Virus record (IMG/VR): IMGVR_UViG_3300037961_002688
Location: 1-36,105 of that record
Length of the DNA stretch: 36,105 nt
DNA from: a virus
Reading direction: 5' to 3' (one strand)
Made by a program: the position numbers and the translations under genes
Shown: positions 13,290-19,289 of the stretch, in pieces
Layout of the letters: every line of letters begins with the position of its first letter
Position numbering within the stretch: the first letter of the stretch is position 1
The notes under the pieces: model-generated
What the model was told of the DNA's origin: nothing
What the model saw: only the letters and a program-made list of their open reading frames with translations
Database searches by the model: none

Positions 13290-13613
13290 ATGTCCGAAAA
13301 AATGCTTATGGATTTATCCATAGAAGAACATCAGAGTGCTCAACAAGCACCAGAAAAAGATTATCAATTTTCAACACAAGATGAAAATGAGAATTGGAAA
13401 TATTTTTCTAATGTAAAAGATGTTGAGGAAAATGATTTTTGTTTTCTACGTTTTGAAAAGGCTACTATAAGCCTTCGTGATGAAATAAATAATCAACTTA
13501 AATTAAAAAATTTAAGATTGTATAGTTATGAGGTATCACAAGGTAATCCACCAGCCATATCAAAAACAAAAGATGGCAGACAATCAATAAAGTATAAAGT
13601 TATTCCTTTATAA
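13290..13613 (+). CDS. hypothetical early protein (107 residues)
   Basis: ATG 13290 has GAAAGGGATAT upstream. The product is acidic at first (LMDLSIEEHQSAQQAPEKDY), then mixed, with FCFLRFEKATISLRDEINNQ, LKLKNLRLYSYEVSQGNPPA and a basic end KDGRQSIKYKVIPL. No family recognised. It is a stand-alone early gene flanked by the hairpin region on the left and a strong terminator on the right. Confidence 0.68.
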   Translation: MSEKMLMDLSIEEHQSAQQAPEKDYQFSTQDENENWKYFSNVKDVEENDFCFLRFEKATISLRDEINNQLKLKNLRLYSYEVSQGNPPAISKTKDGRQSIKYKVIPL

Positions 13614-13650
13614 GTTTGTCTTTTTCCTTCCTCTCATTTGCCTTCCTCAT

Positions 13651-13700
13651 TATGTTGGGTGTAATTCATTTTGCACCCAATATATCTTTCTCTTTTTTTT
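13651..13700 (+). terminator. intrinsic terminator, 11-bp stem and T8
   Basis: TATGTTGGGTG (13651-13661) pairs with CACCCAATATA (13674-13684) with one G-T pair, and after TCTTTC comes CTCTTTTTTTT (13690-13700). A second T run follows. It ends the single-gene unit that begins at 13290. Confidence 0.75.
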
Positions 13701-13765
13701 GTTCTTTTTTTTTAAAGAAAAAAGGTGTTAAGAAACTCATACATAACTAAAGAAAGGAGCATTGT

Positions 13766-13951
13766 ATGAAAAAAAATAATTGGAAAGAAACATTTAACTT
13801 TGAACTATCATCAAGGATAGCAATGGTATTTTTGTTTCCAGTATTCTTTACAGCAATGTTTGCTGTAGGTATCTATGAATGTTTTAAAACTATGTATCAA
13901 ATAATAATGTTTATTATAAAAACAATAGTAAATATAGTTAGGAGAAAATAA
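13766..13951 (+). CDS. small membrane protein
   Basis: A 61-residue protein; ATG 13766 follows GAAAGGAGCATTGT. After a polar N terminus (KKNNWKETFNFELSSRIA) it has two hydrophobic stretches, MVFLFPVFFTAMFAVGIY and IIMFIIKTIVNIV, separated by a short ECFKTMYQ loop and ending RRK. This is consistent with a two-span inner-membrane protein, for instance a holin-like or host-membrane-modifying protein. Its stop overlaps the next gene's ATG (TAATG), pairing it with a second membrane protein. Confidence 0.68.
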   Translation: MKKNNWKETFNFELSSRIAMVFLFPVFFTAMFAVGIYECFKTMYQIIMFIIKTIVNIVRRK

Positions 13952-14136
13952 TGTTGTTTATAGATAATTTAATGTGTTACATGCTAGGCTTTGGCTGTGG
14001 TGTAGTAGCAATAGTGTTGTTCAAAGATTTATTAAGTAAACCTATTCCCTATAAATTAGAAAAAATATTAAAACAAAGATGCTATGACGAAGGTTATAGA
14101 CATGCTTCAAATGGTTGGAATAGAAAAGAATATTGA
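13951..14136 (+). CDS. small membrane-anchored protein
   Basis: A 61-residue protein translationally coupled to the upstream membrane protein. One hydrophobic span, MCYMLGFGCGVVAIVLF, near the N terminus is followed by a basic cytoplasmic-type tail (KPIPYKLEKILKQRCYDEGY, then HASNGWNRKEY). The tail's 'YDEGY.HA.nG' pattern is reminiscent of small single-span phage proteins. The two adjacent membrane proteins may act together. No lysis enzyme lies nearby. Confidence 0.68.
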   Translation: MLFIDNLMCYMLGFGCGVVAIVLFKDLLSKPIPYKLEKILKQRCYDEGYRHASNGWNRKEY

Positions 14137-14150
14137 TTGAACACACAAAA

Positions 14151-14224
14151 AAGTAGTAGTAGAAAAGAGTTGCCGATATATTTATTGATGGTTATGTATC
14201 AAAGCATCATCTCTACTACTACTT
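14151..14224 (+). ncRNA. 74-base element closed by a perfect 13-bp stem
   Basis: AAGTAGTAGTAGA (14151-14163) pairs without mismatch with TCTACTACTACTT (14212-14224). The 48 enclosed bases can form TTGAT/ATCAA or TGATG/CATCA branches. No U-run follows, so it is not a classic terminator. It occupies nearly all of the gap between two genes and may be a processed RNA or RNase III-type site. Confidence 0.55.
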
Positions 14225-14254
14225 ATTATTAAAATTTAAAAAAAAGGAGTTAAA

Positions 14255-14449
14255 ATGAAATTAGATTTAAATGTAAATGAATTAGGTGCTTTAGTTGAAT
14301 CTCTTGAAGGATTAGAAAAAATACTAGATGAAAATGAAATAGCATGTGATAATGTCTATAAAAACATAAATGCAGTTCAAAGACAAGAATATAATACAGC
14401 ATGTCATAAAATATATAAAGCATACAATAAAGCATTATTACTGAACTAG
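14255..14449 (+). CDS. hypothetical small acidic/helical protein (64 residues)
   Basis: ATG 14255 with AAAAGGAG eight bases upstream. The product, e.g. KLDLNVNELGALVESLEGLE and the closing YNTACHKIYKAYNKALLLN, is predicted all-helical. Its last four codons, including the stop, form the left arm of the next RNA element, so translation and folding of that element must compete. No family recognised. Confidence 0.65.
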   Translation: MKLDLNVNELGALVESLEGLEKILDENEIACDNVYKNINAVQRQEYNTACHKIYKAYNKALLLN

Positions 14450-14513
14450 TTCGCTGGTTTGCAAACTAAAATAGATAGGCATTGCTTAAAGCACTATTGT
14501 TCTAGTTCAGTAA
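14438..14513 (+). ncRNA. 76-base element closed by a perfect 12-bp stem containing a stop codon
   Basis: TTACTGAACTAG (14438-14449) pairs perfectly with CTAGTTCAGTAA (14502-14513). Inside are GTTTGCAAAC and TGCTTAAAGCA sub-hairpins, giving a branched, tRNA-sized structure without a recognisable anticodon or T-loop. The left arm is the end of the preceding gene. It is very similar in size to the element at 14151-14224. Confidence 0.55.
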
Positions 14514-14902
14514 GATTTAAAAAAAATAAAAGAAATCATCACCTAATACGTGAATGAAGAAATAGGTACGTGTGATTAAGCCTATTTCGTTTATGTTAAT
14601 ATATTGTCAAGCACTACGATTGCCATATGGACTGTGCTAATATATGCATAATCATGGGTCGAATGTCATATCCCTTCAAAGTTAAGGTGCAAACTAATTT
14701 CCAAGACGTTGGTAATACAGATATGTATTAAAATTTAATAGGTAAAATTAATAAACCGTTAATATTAAATTTGGTTAGTCCCTGTTACACACTTCCATGC
14801 AACATACCATAAAGATGATTTCTTTTAGAATTATTGAGAGTAAGTTTTAGATTAAAGGTTTTGCATAAGCCTATCCTGTCTAGAATTTGCTCTCTTTTTT
14901 TT
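14514..14902 (+). ncRNA. candidate large structured noncoding RNA with its own terminator
   Basis: No gene is visible in this stretch. A perfect 14-bp long-range stem, TAAAAGAAATCATC (14527-14540) with GATGATTTCTTTTA (14814-14827), closes a ~300-base domain. Inside are GAAATAGG/CCTATTTC (14559-14566/14581-14588), AGCAC/GTGCT (14610-14614/14634-14638), CCAA-GACG-TTGG (14701-14712), TAATACA-GATA-TGTATTA (14713-14730) and AAATTTAATA/TATTAAATTT (14731-14740/14763-14772). The last three stand end to end. The region ends in a 16-bp terminator. Size and multi-stem layout resemble the ornate RNAs known from phages and marine metagenomes, but I cannot match it to a named class. Confidence 0.62.
14836..14902 (+). 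terminator. intrinsic terminator, 16-bp stem and T8
   Basis: GAGAGTAAGTTTTAGA (14836-14851) pairs with TCTAGAATTTGCTCTC (14879-14894) through 16 consecutive pairs including three G-U. The loop holds a second stem AGGTTT-TGCAT-AAGCCT, and T8 follows at 14895-14902. It would define the 3' end of the candidate noncoding RNA. Confidence 0.72.
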
Positions 14903-14935
14903 GTATTTATTATTTAAAAAAAGGAGGTAAAAAAA

Positions 14936-15184
14936 ATGGATGAGAAAGTAACATATGTTTTAGAAATACGTTCACCATATAAAGATATTGGTAAAACAAT
15001 ATCAAATTTATTTACAAATAAAAAACCTTTATATATTGCTAAAAATGAAAATGATAATGAACGATTCATTCATTATGGTCACTTAGAATATCTTGCTGAT
15101 ATAACTAAAATAAAAGCAATGCCTAGTGGTTTTGTAATACATATAGATAAAGAAAAAGTAACGGAGATAATTATAGATGAATAA
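14936..15184 (+). CDS. hypothetical early protein (82 residues)
   Basis: ATG 14936 follows AAAGGAGG closely, with only an A-run between. The protein has alternating strand-like segments (VTYVLEIRSPYKDIGKTISN, LYIAKNENDNERFIHYGHLE) and a final MPSGFVIHIDKEKVTEIIID, a compact alpha/beta pattern. It opens a run of five overlapping small genes (14936-16077) that are presumably co-translated. No family recognised. Confidence 0.68.
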   Translation: MDEKVTYVLEIRSPYKDIGKTISNLFTNKKPLYIAKNENDNERFIHYGHLEYLADITKIKAMPSGFVIHIDKEKVTEIIIDE

Positions 15185-15377
15185 ACCAAAGAAAACTATA
15201 GATGATATGATGAATGAAATGAGTTTTACTGAAGATAATCCATATGCAATAGATAGACATATGGCAGATAGAGCACTCATTGATTTTTATGAAAACTTAT
15301 TATTAAAAAATAAAATCAAAAAAGATGGTGCAGCAGCACGAAGACTAAATGAAATAAAGTTGAGAAAATTCAAATGA
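15177..15377 (+). CDS. hypothetical helical protein (66 residues)
   Basis: ATG 15177 overlaps the previous gene's end by eight bases. The product is charged and helical: KPKKTIDDMMNEMSFTEDNP, AIDRHMADRALIDFYENLLL and a basic end AAARRLNEIKLRKFK. It has no recognisable motif. Overlap on both sides shows it belongs to the same operon. Possibly a small adaptor or inhibitor, but nothing in the sequence decides this. Confidence 0.65.
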   Translation: MNKPKKTIDDMMNEMSFTEDNPYAIDRHMADRALIDFYENLLLKNKIKKDGAAARRLNEIKLRKFK

Positions 15378-15586
15378 TATGTAATAGATGTAACTCAGAT
15401 AAATATGTAGATGTAGTTGAATATGATACAACTCTATATAAAGATGATAGATCATTTAGATATCAAGAATGTGTATATTATTGTACAAGATGTGAATACG
15501 AAGATGAAATAACAGGAGAAATATTATTAAATAAGGAGAATGTAAATGTCGTTGAGCAAGTTAAAAATAGTAGGAACAATAGCTAA
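15374..15586 (+). CDS. zinc-ribbon-like small protein
   Basis: A 70-residue protein with ATG 15374 overlapping the upstream TGA. Two CxxC knuckles, CNRC near residue 3 and CTRC near residue 37, are separated by ~30 residues of strands (YVDVVEYDTTLYKDDRSFRY). This is the classic zinc-ribbon arrangement used in nucleic-acid-binding proteins and transcription factors. The C-terminal tail overlaps the next gene. Given the phage polymerase candidate in this genome, a transcription-accessory role is possible but unsupported beyond the fold. Confidence 0.7.
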   Translation: MICNRCNSDKYVDVVEYDTTLYKDDRSFRYQECVYYCTRCEYEDEITGEILLNKENVNVVEQVKNSRNNS

Positions 15587-15836
15587 ATCAATTGGCTATA
15601 TGGCATATGGTGTAAATCAAGTCTTTCGTTTAGCAGGTAAAACTGCAAGAAAAATGGGAGATGCAATTAATGATAAGCCATTATATAATATTATGTTAGT
15701 TGATAAAGCAAATGGCGAAATAGTTCAAGAATTTAAAAGAGTAACAAATAGAAAGGTTACAGATGTTCTTGATAGTTTAGATAAACTTAATCAAGATAAC
15801 TTTGAAATTAAGGTTACTATAAATGAACAACTATAG
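15546..15836 (+). CDS. hypothetical protein (96 residues)
   Basis: ATG 15546 has AAGGAGAATGTAA upstream, which fixes the start inside the end of the preceding gene. The N-terminal third is a small-residue amphipathic region (KIVGTIAKSIGYMAYGVNQV) and the rest is an alpha/beta part with YNIMLVDKANGEIVQEFKRV and DNFEIKVTINEQL. It could associate with the membrane through its N terminus. No family recognised. Confidence 0.66.
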   Translation: MSLSKLKIVGTIAKSIGYMAYGVNQVFRLAGKTARKMGDAINDKPLYNIMLVDKANGEIVQEFKRVTNRKVTDVLDSLDKLNQDNFEIKVTINEQL

Positions 15837-16077
15837 AGCAGAACGTAGATGGTATAATGCATTTAGTATTGTAGCAGAATGTTTTCAAAGTCTACCAATA
15901 GATAAATATAAGGTAAGACAAATGAATAAACAGGAGCTAATAAATATTAAAAAACAATATAAATCAAAATGCATTATGTTAAAAAGAATAAAGTATAACT
16001 CACAACTAAGCCAAAAAGATTTAGATTTATTAAAAATATATACATATATAAATAATAGATTAATTTTGGCTGAGTGA
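15823..16077 (+). CDS. hypothetical basic protein (84 residues)
   Basis: Starts at ATG 15823 inside the end of the upstream gene. It is a lysine-rich, helical protein with RAERRWYNAFSIVAECFQSL, KQELINIKKQYKSKCIMLKR and SQKDLDLLKIYTYINNRLIL. Charge and helices would suit nucleic-acid or protein binding. It is the last gene before the 16.09-16.20 kb stem element. No family recognised. Confidence 0.65.
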   Translation: MNNYRAERRWYNAFSIVAECFQSLPIDKYKVRQMNKQELINIKKQYKSKCIMLKRIKYNSQLSQKDLDLLKIYTYINNRLILAE

Positions 16078-16090
16078 GCAAATGTTGAAA

Positions 16091-16195
16091 CCCAGTCAAG
16101 AACTTGATTTATAAATCTAAGTATATCAACCTGCAGTTCATATTACTGATGATGCTATAAACAAAAAATTGGCTGTACAGTTTGTCTTGGCTGGG
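16091..16195 (+). ncRNA. 105-base intergenic element closed by an 11-bp stem
   Basis: CCCAGTCAAGA (16091-16101) pairs with TCTTGGCTGGG (16185-16195), one pair being U-G. Inside lie GATTTATAAATC, GAACT/AGTTC and CTGTACAG, allowing a multi-branched fold. It fills the only gap in this part of the operon. No U-run follows, so it is a processing site or small RNA rather than a terminator. Confidence 0.5.
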
Positions 16196-16215
16196 AATTA
16201 ACAAGAAAGTTAAAA

Positions 16216-16482
16216 ATGAGTAATAAAAAAGATAAAGAGTTTGAAACATTAAATGGTACAAATAAACCTAAATATAATATATCTGAAAGTCATATAAGAG
16301 AATACTTTAAAATAACTAAAGATATATATGGTGGTAGATATAAAGAAATTGTAGAAGAGTTTATTAAAAATAAAAATATAATGAATGAAATTAGTAAAGA
16401 AGATTTCAAATTATTTAATCGACTACTGCAATACCATGATATATTTAGACAGATACCCACTAAAAAAATGGAGAAAAACTAA
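16216..16482 (+). CDS. hypothetical protein (88 residues)
   Basis: Starts at ATG 16216 with only a weak AAGAAAG upstream, right after the stem element. Highly charged and helical (KDKEFETLNGTNKPKYNISE, GGRYKEIVEEFIKNKNIMNE, FRQIPTKKMEKN). Its TAA overlaps the next ATG by one base. No family recognised; the weak ribosome site suggests low expression or dependence on the upstream structure. Confidence 0.62.
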   Translation: MSNKKDKEFETLNGTNKPKYNISESHIREYFKITKDIYGGRYKEIVEEFIKNKNIMNEISKEDFKLFNRLLQYHDIFRQIPTKKMEKN

Positions 16483-16841
16483 TGAAAAAAATAAATAGAT
16501 GGGATATGATTGGTAATATTAAAAAAATAATTAACAAACAAAAAAACATGGACCGTGCAATATCGTATCCTTATATATCTGTACATAACTATAATACTGG
16601 TTTTACAGATTTTATAAAGATACCAAAAAATATAAGCAGAGATACAGATAGTTTAGAAAGTTGGTTAAGCAAAAAATATAGTCTATCAAATATACAATAC
16701 ATGGAATGTAAAGGCATATTTATGGATGACGTAACAGATTTTCGTAAAGCAATAAATAATGATGAAGAATATAATGTTGATATAGAAAGAGAATCTAAAA
16801 TACGTAATGGAATACAATGTACAACAAATTGTGAGGATTAA
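16482..16841 (+). CDS. hypothetical protein (119 residues)
   Basis: ATG 16482 is coupled to the previous stop. It contains a basic N terminus (KKINRWDMIGNIKKIINKQK), YPYISVHNYNTGFTDFIKIP, and an acidic end with a late CTTNCED. It lies directly before the DUF932 gene, whose ribosome site GAGGATTAAT is formed by its last codons. No family recognised. Confidence 0.65.
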   Translation: MKKINRWDMIGNIKKIINKQKNMDRAISYPYISVHNYNTGFTDFIKIPKNISRDTDSLESWLSKKYSLSNIQYMECKGIFMDDVTDFRKAINNDEEYNVDIERESKIRNGIQCTTNCED

Positions 16842-16842
16842 T

Positions 16843-17727
16843 ATGGAAAATAGAGTAATGGGTATAGGTTATAGGTTTCATGATTCTAAACAACTAGAAG
16901 AATTTACCTTAAGAGATATACCTGAAGAAACAGATACATATCTACCAATAGGGTTTCATGAATTAGCAGAGATAGTAAGAGTATCTGCTAATGCAACTAA
17001 CCTTGGGTTGGGTTATGATGGTGGTATAGATAAATATAAAATAGATATAGATGATGTAAAAGAAGATTATTTGATTTCAAAAAATCATAAACAATTCTTT
17101 GGCACATTAACATATGGGTTTAAAGAAAATATAAATTACCGTAAAGACCCAGAAATAGAAAATATTTATGGTCCACCTGATATTACTGAACTTACTATAG
17201 GTATACGTTCAAGCTATGACAAAACAATGTCAAGTGGTATAGCTATAGGTGGTAGAGTAGTAGTATGTTCTAACCTTATGTTTGTTGGAGACATAACATA
17301 TATGAGAAAGCATACTAAAAATTCTATAGATGACATTATAAATCAAATGGATGATGCTATTAAAGAACAAGTTGCAGAATATAATAAAATACAATTACTT
17401 AAAAAACGATTAAAGAATATAAGAATTAAACATAAAGTCGGTAATTATTTACTTGGAAATTTGTTTGGTAATCGTTTAATTAATGGTGGTCAGTTACTAA
17501 CTGCAAGTAATTGTTGGAACAATTTATATTATCACCAACAATTTATGCAAAATTGTAATAACGTACTTGGTAATAAAATAGATAAAAGTCTTTGGGTTTT
17601 ATATAATTGTATTACTGAGGGTTTAAAGAAAAATACACCTATGAATATGATGAAACAACATAAGAAAGTACATGATGCATTTAACAAAGATATTTGTTTC
17701 CTAATGGAGCACTATCCAATGTTATGA
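16843..17727 (+). CDS. DUF932-family phage/plasmid protein
   Basis: About 294 residues from ATG 16843, preferred over an in-frame ATG at 16807 because GAGG lies seven bases before it and it follows the upstream stop. The core LTIGIRSSYDKTMSSGIAIG, then GRVVVCSNLMFVGDITYMRK and HTKNSIDDII, is the signature region of DUF932 proteins (basic fold of phage/plasmid-borne proteins linked to recombination or replication, sometimes called LGT_TIGR03299). The C-terminal half is helical with a conserved NLYYHQQFMQNCNNVL. Its neighbour is an annealing protein, consistent with recombination-associated function, which is otherwise unknown. Confidence 0.8.
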   Translation: MENRVMGIGYRFHDSKQLEEFTLRDIPEETDTYLPIGFHELAEIVRVSANATNLGLGYDGGIDKYKIDIDDVKEDYLISKNHKQFFGTLTYGFKENINYRKDPEIENIYGPPDITELTIGIRSSYDKTMSSGIAIGGRVVVCSNLMFVGDITYMRKHTKNSIDDIINQMDDAIKEQVAEYNKIQLLKKRLKNIRIKHKVGNYLLGNLFGNRLINGGQLLTASNCWNNLYYHQQFMQNCNNVLGNKIDKSLWVLYNCITEGLKKNTPMNMMKQHKKVHDAFNKDICFLMEHYPML

Positions 17728-17770
17728 CTATTATGGAACAAACATTTAATAATCTTGAAAGGGGAATTGC

Positions 17771-18430
17771 ATGATAGAAGATACACCAGTACATCCTTGG
17801 CATAAGCTAAGAAATACTGATTACAAAAAAGCAGTAGAAAAGAAAGGTAAGTTTGATTACTTGTCTTGGGCTATATGTTTAGATAAAGCTAAACAAATTG
17901 ATCCCAACATTAATTACAAATTAGTAGAAATAATAGATTGTGGACAAAGTAAAATAGTTCATGTTGAATTAGCTTATACTAATCCTGATATAGTAGAAAA
18001 TTATGATATTTCAGAAGATTATTATAGACTATATCATCATGAGTATCTAGCTGTAAGAGGTTATCGTAATGAAGCAATAGCAAATCCAGATGCAGCACAA
18101 GTAGAAAATACATTTAGACGTTGTGTAGCTAAAGCAATTAGTATGTGCTTTGGATTTGGTATTGAACTATGGATTAACGAAGACATAAAAGACTTAGACT
18201 ATATGCCAGAAAATATAAATGGTAATACACCAATCAAAGGTGGCATGACAGTTAGTCAGTCTGTTAAACTAGATAGATTAAGTAGGAGTAATTTCTTATC
18301 TAAAGCTGAGCAAGATAGAGTAACTCAACTAAAGAATAAATTTGATTTATCAGAGGTTGAAGTTGATAAGAAAATAGCTGCTATTCAATCTACTATTGAT
18401 TTAAATAAACTAAAGAAGAAAGGTAAATAA
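17771..18430 (+). CDS. DUF1071-type single-strand annealing protein (Sak-like)
   Basis: A 219-residue protein with AAGGGG before ATG 17771. FDYLSWAICLDKAKQIDPNI near residue 30 is the 'YLSWA.a' opening of the DUF1071/Sak group of annealing proteins. The core ends with NTFRRCVAKAISMCFGFGIE followed by LWINEDI, matching the family's 'RclvKaiam.GlGlyi..gEDl' signature. These proteins coat single-stranded DNA and anneal homologous strands during phage recombination. The C-terminal part (SRSNFLSKAEQDRVTQLKNK) is a helical tail. It is coupled to the next, SSB-like gene, a usual pair. Confidence 0.78.
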   Translation: MIEDTPVHPWHKLRNTDYKKAVEKKGKFDYLSWAICLDKAKQIDPNINYKLVEIIDCGQSKIVHVELAYTNPDIVENYDISEDYYRLYHHEYLAVRGYRNEAIANPDAAQVENTFRRCVAKAISMCFGFGIELWINEDIKDLDYMPENINGNTPIKGGMTVSQSVKLDRLSRSNFLSKAEQDRVTQLKNKFDLSEVEVDKKIAAIQSTIDLNKLKKKGK

Positions 18431-18993
18431 TGGGCTTAAGCACAGGATTTAAATCGCAACCTAAAAATTCTTCAGACTTTATGTCTGGAGTATTTGTTAA
18501 TGAATGTACTATTGTATCAGTAAAACCTGTATACGGTGGTAAAGAATGGCAAAACGAAAAATACAAAGATGATGTAGGTCTTGACATTACAATAGATATA
18601 GGTAAATCATTTCAACCTGTATTCTATGTAGGTGGTAGACTAAAACGTGATGAGTTTGGTGAGGTCAAAGACCTAGGAACTGTACGTAGAATTGCAACAT
18701 TCTTTGATGCAATTGACGTTGATGCTAAACTAACTGATGAACATAAAATAGAAGAAGATGTTTTACCTGATTGTGTAGGGCAAATGTTTAATAGATTGTC
18801 CTATGTGTCTGGTACAAAACAAGATGGTAAAGTTAGATATAGTGATTTTCAAGAGGTAACTTCTGTTGATACACCAAGTATTACATTGATAGAAACCTTC
18901 AAGAAACACGTTAACAATGGTTGGTTAAAGAACTATAAACCTGAACTTATGGATAATGGTTCTGATACTAACGATATTCCAGGAGGATGGTAA
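18430..18993 (+). CDS. putative single-stranded DNA-binding protein
   Basis: A 187-residue protein whose ATG overlaps the annealing protein's stop (TAATG). The N-terminal part has strand-rich segments (FMSGVFVNECTIVSVKPVYG, DVGLDITIDIGKSFQPVFYV) resembling an OB-type fold. The C terminus ends in an acidic flexible tail (ELMDNGSDTNDIPGGW), as SSBs use for partner binding. It sits between annealing protein and primase-helicase. The assignment is from layout and tail; no aromatic ssDNA-binding motif was verified. Confidence 0.58.
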   Translation: MGLSTGFKSQPKNSSDFMSGVFVNECTIVSVKPVYGGKEWQNEKYKDDVGLDITIDIGKSFQPVFYVGGRLKRDEFGEVKDLGTVRRIATFFDAIDVDAKLTDEHKIEEDVLPDCVGQMFNRLSYVSGTKQDGKVRYSDFQEVTSVDTPSITLIETFKKHVNNGWLKNYKPELMDNGSDTNDIPGGW

Positions 18994-19289
18994 TGGTTAC
19001 TGTTGAAAAAAAGTTAATAAATTATCTTCTAAAAGTAACAAAGTCTGGACAAGCTTATATTACTAGTAGTGAAATAGAAAATTCAATTCCAAATTGGGTA
19101 TTTCATAATTATGGAGATACTCATATGGGTTCTACGTTTGGAAGAGCTTGGAGAAAGCTTAGAGAAAAACATGATATAAATATAGAAGGTACTATGAAAT
19201 TACATGATTTTGCACCAAGCTTAAATATACATGTCAAGCTAGATAATAAACCAAATAGCAGGGAATATAGATGGAAGATACAGCGTTAG
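18993..19289 (+). CDS. hypothetical winged-helix-like protein (98 residues)
   Basis: The start is ATG 18993, coupled to the previous TAA with AGGAGG at the right distance; an ATG six bases earlier is too close to that site. The product starts MVTVEKKLINYLLKVTKSGQ, then AYITSSEIENSIPNW and MGSTFGRAWRKLREKHDINI, a helix-turn-helix-like arrangement of short helices with a basic recognition-type helix. It overlaps the primase-helicase gene by 19 bases. A DNA-binding replication accessory is plausible; not identified. Confidence 0.6.
   Translation: MVTVEKKLINYLLKVTKSGQAYITSSEIENSIPNWVFHNYGDTHMGSTFGRAWRKLREKHDINIEGTMKLHDFAPSLNIHVKLDNKPNSREYRWKIQR

Noticed and set aside
14438-14513. tRNA gene
   Set aside because: Size is similar, but there is no 7-5-5-5 arm pattern, no T-loop (TTCGAAT type) in place and no plausible anticodon arm.
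14514-14902. Group I intron or tmRNA
   Set aside because: No convincing P/Q/R/S core, no split gene around it, no tag-peptide frame and no tRNA-like acceptor domain.
17728-17770. A 13-codon frame before the annealing protein
   Set aside because: Too short to support; it mainly contains the ribosome site of the next gene.
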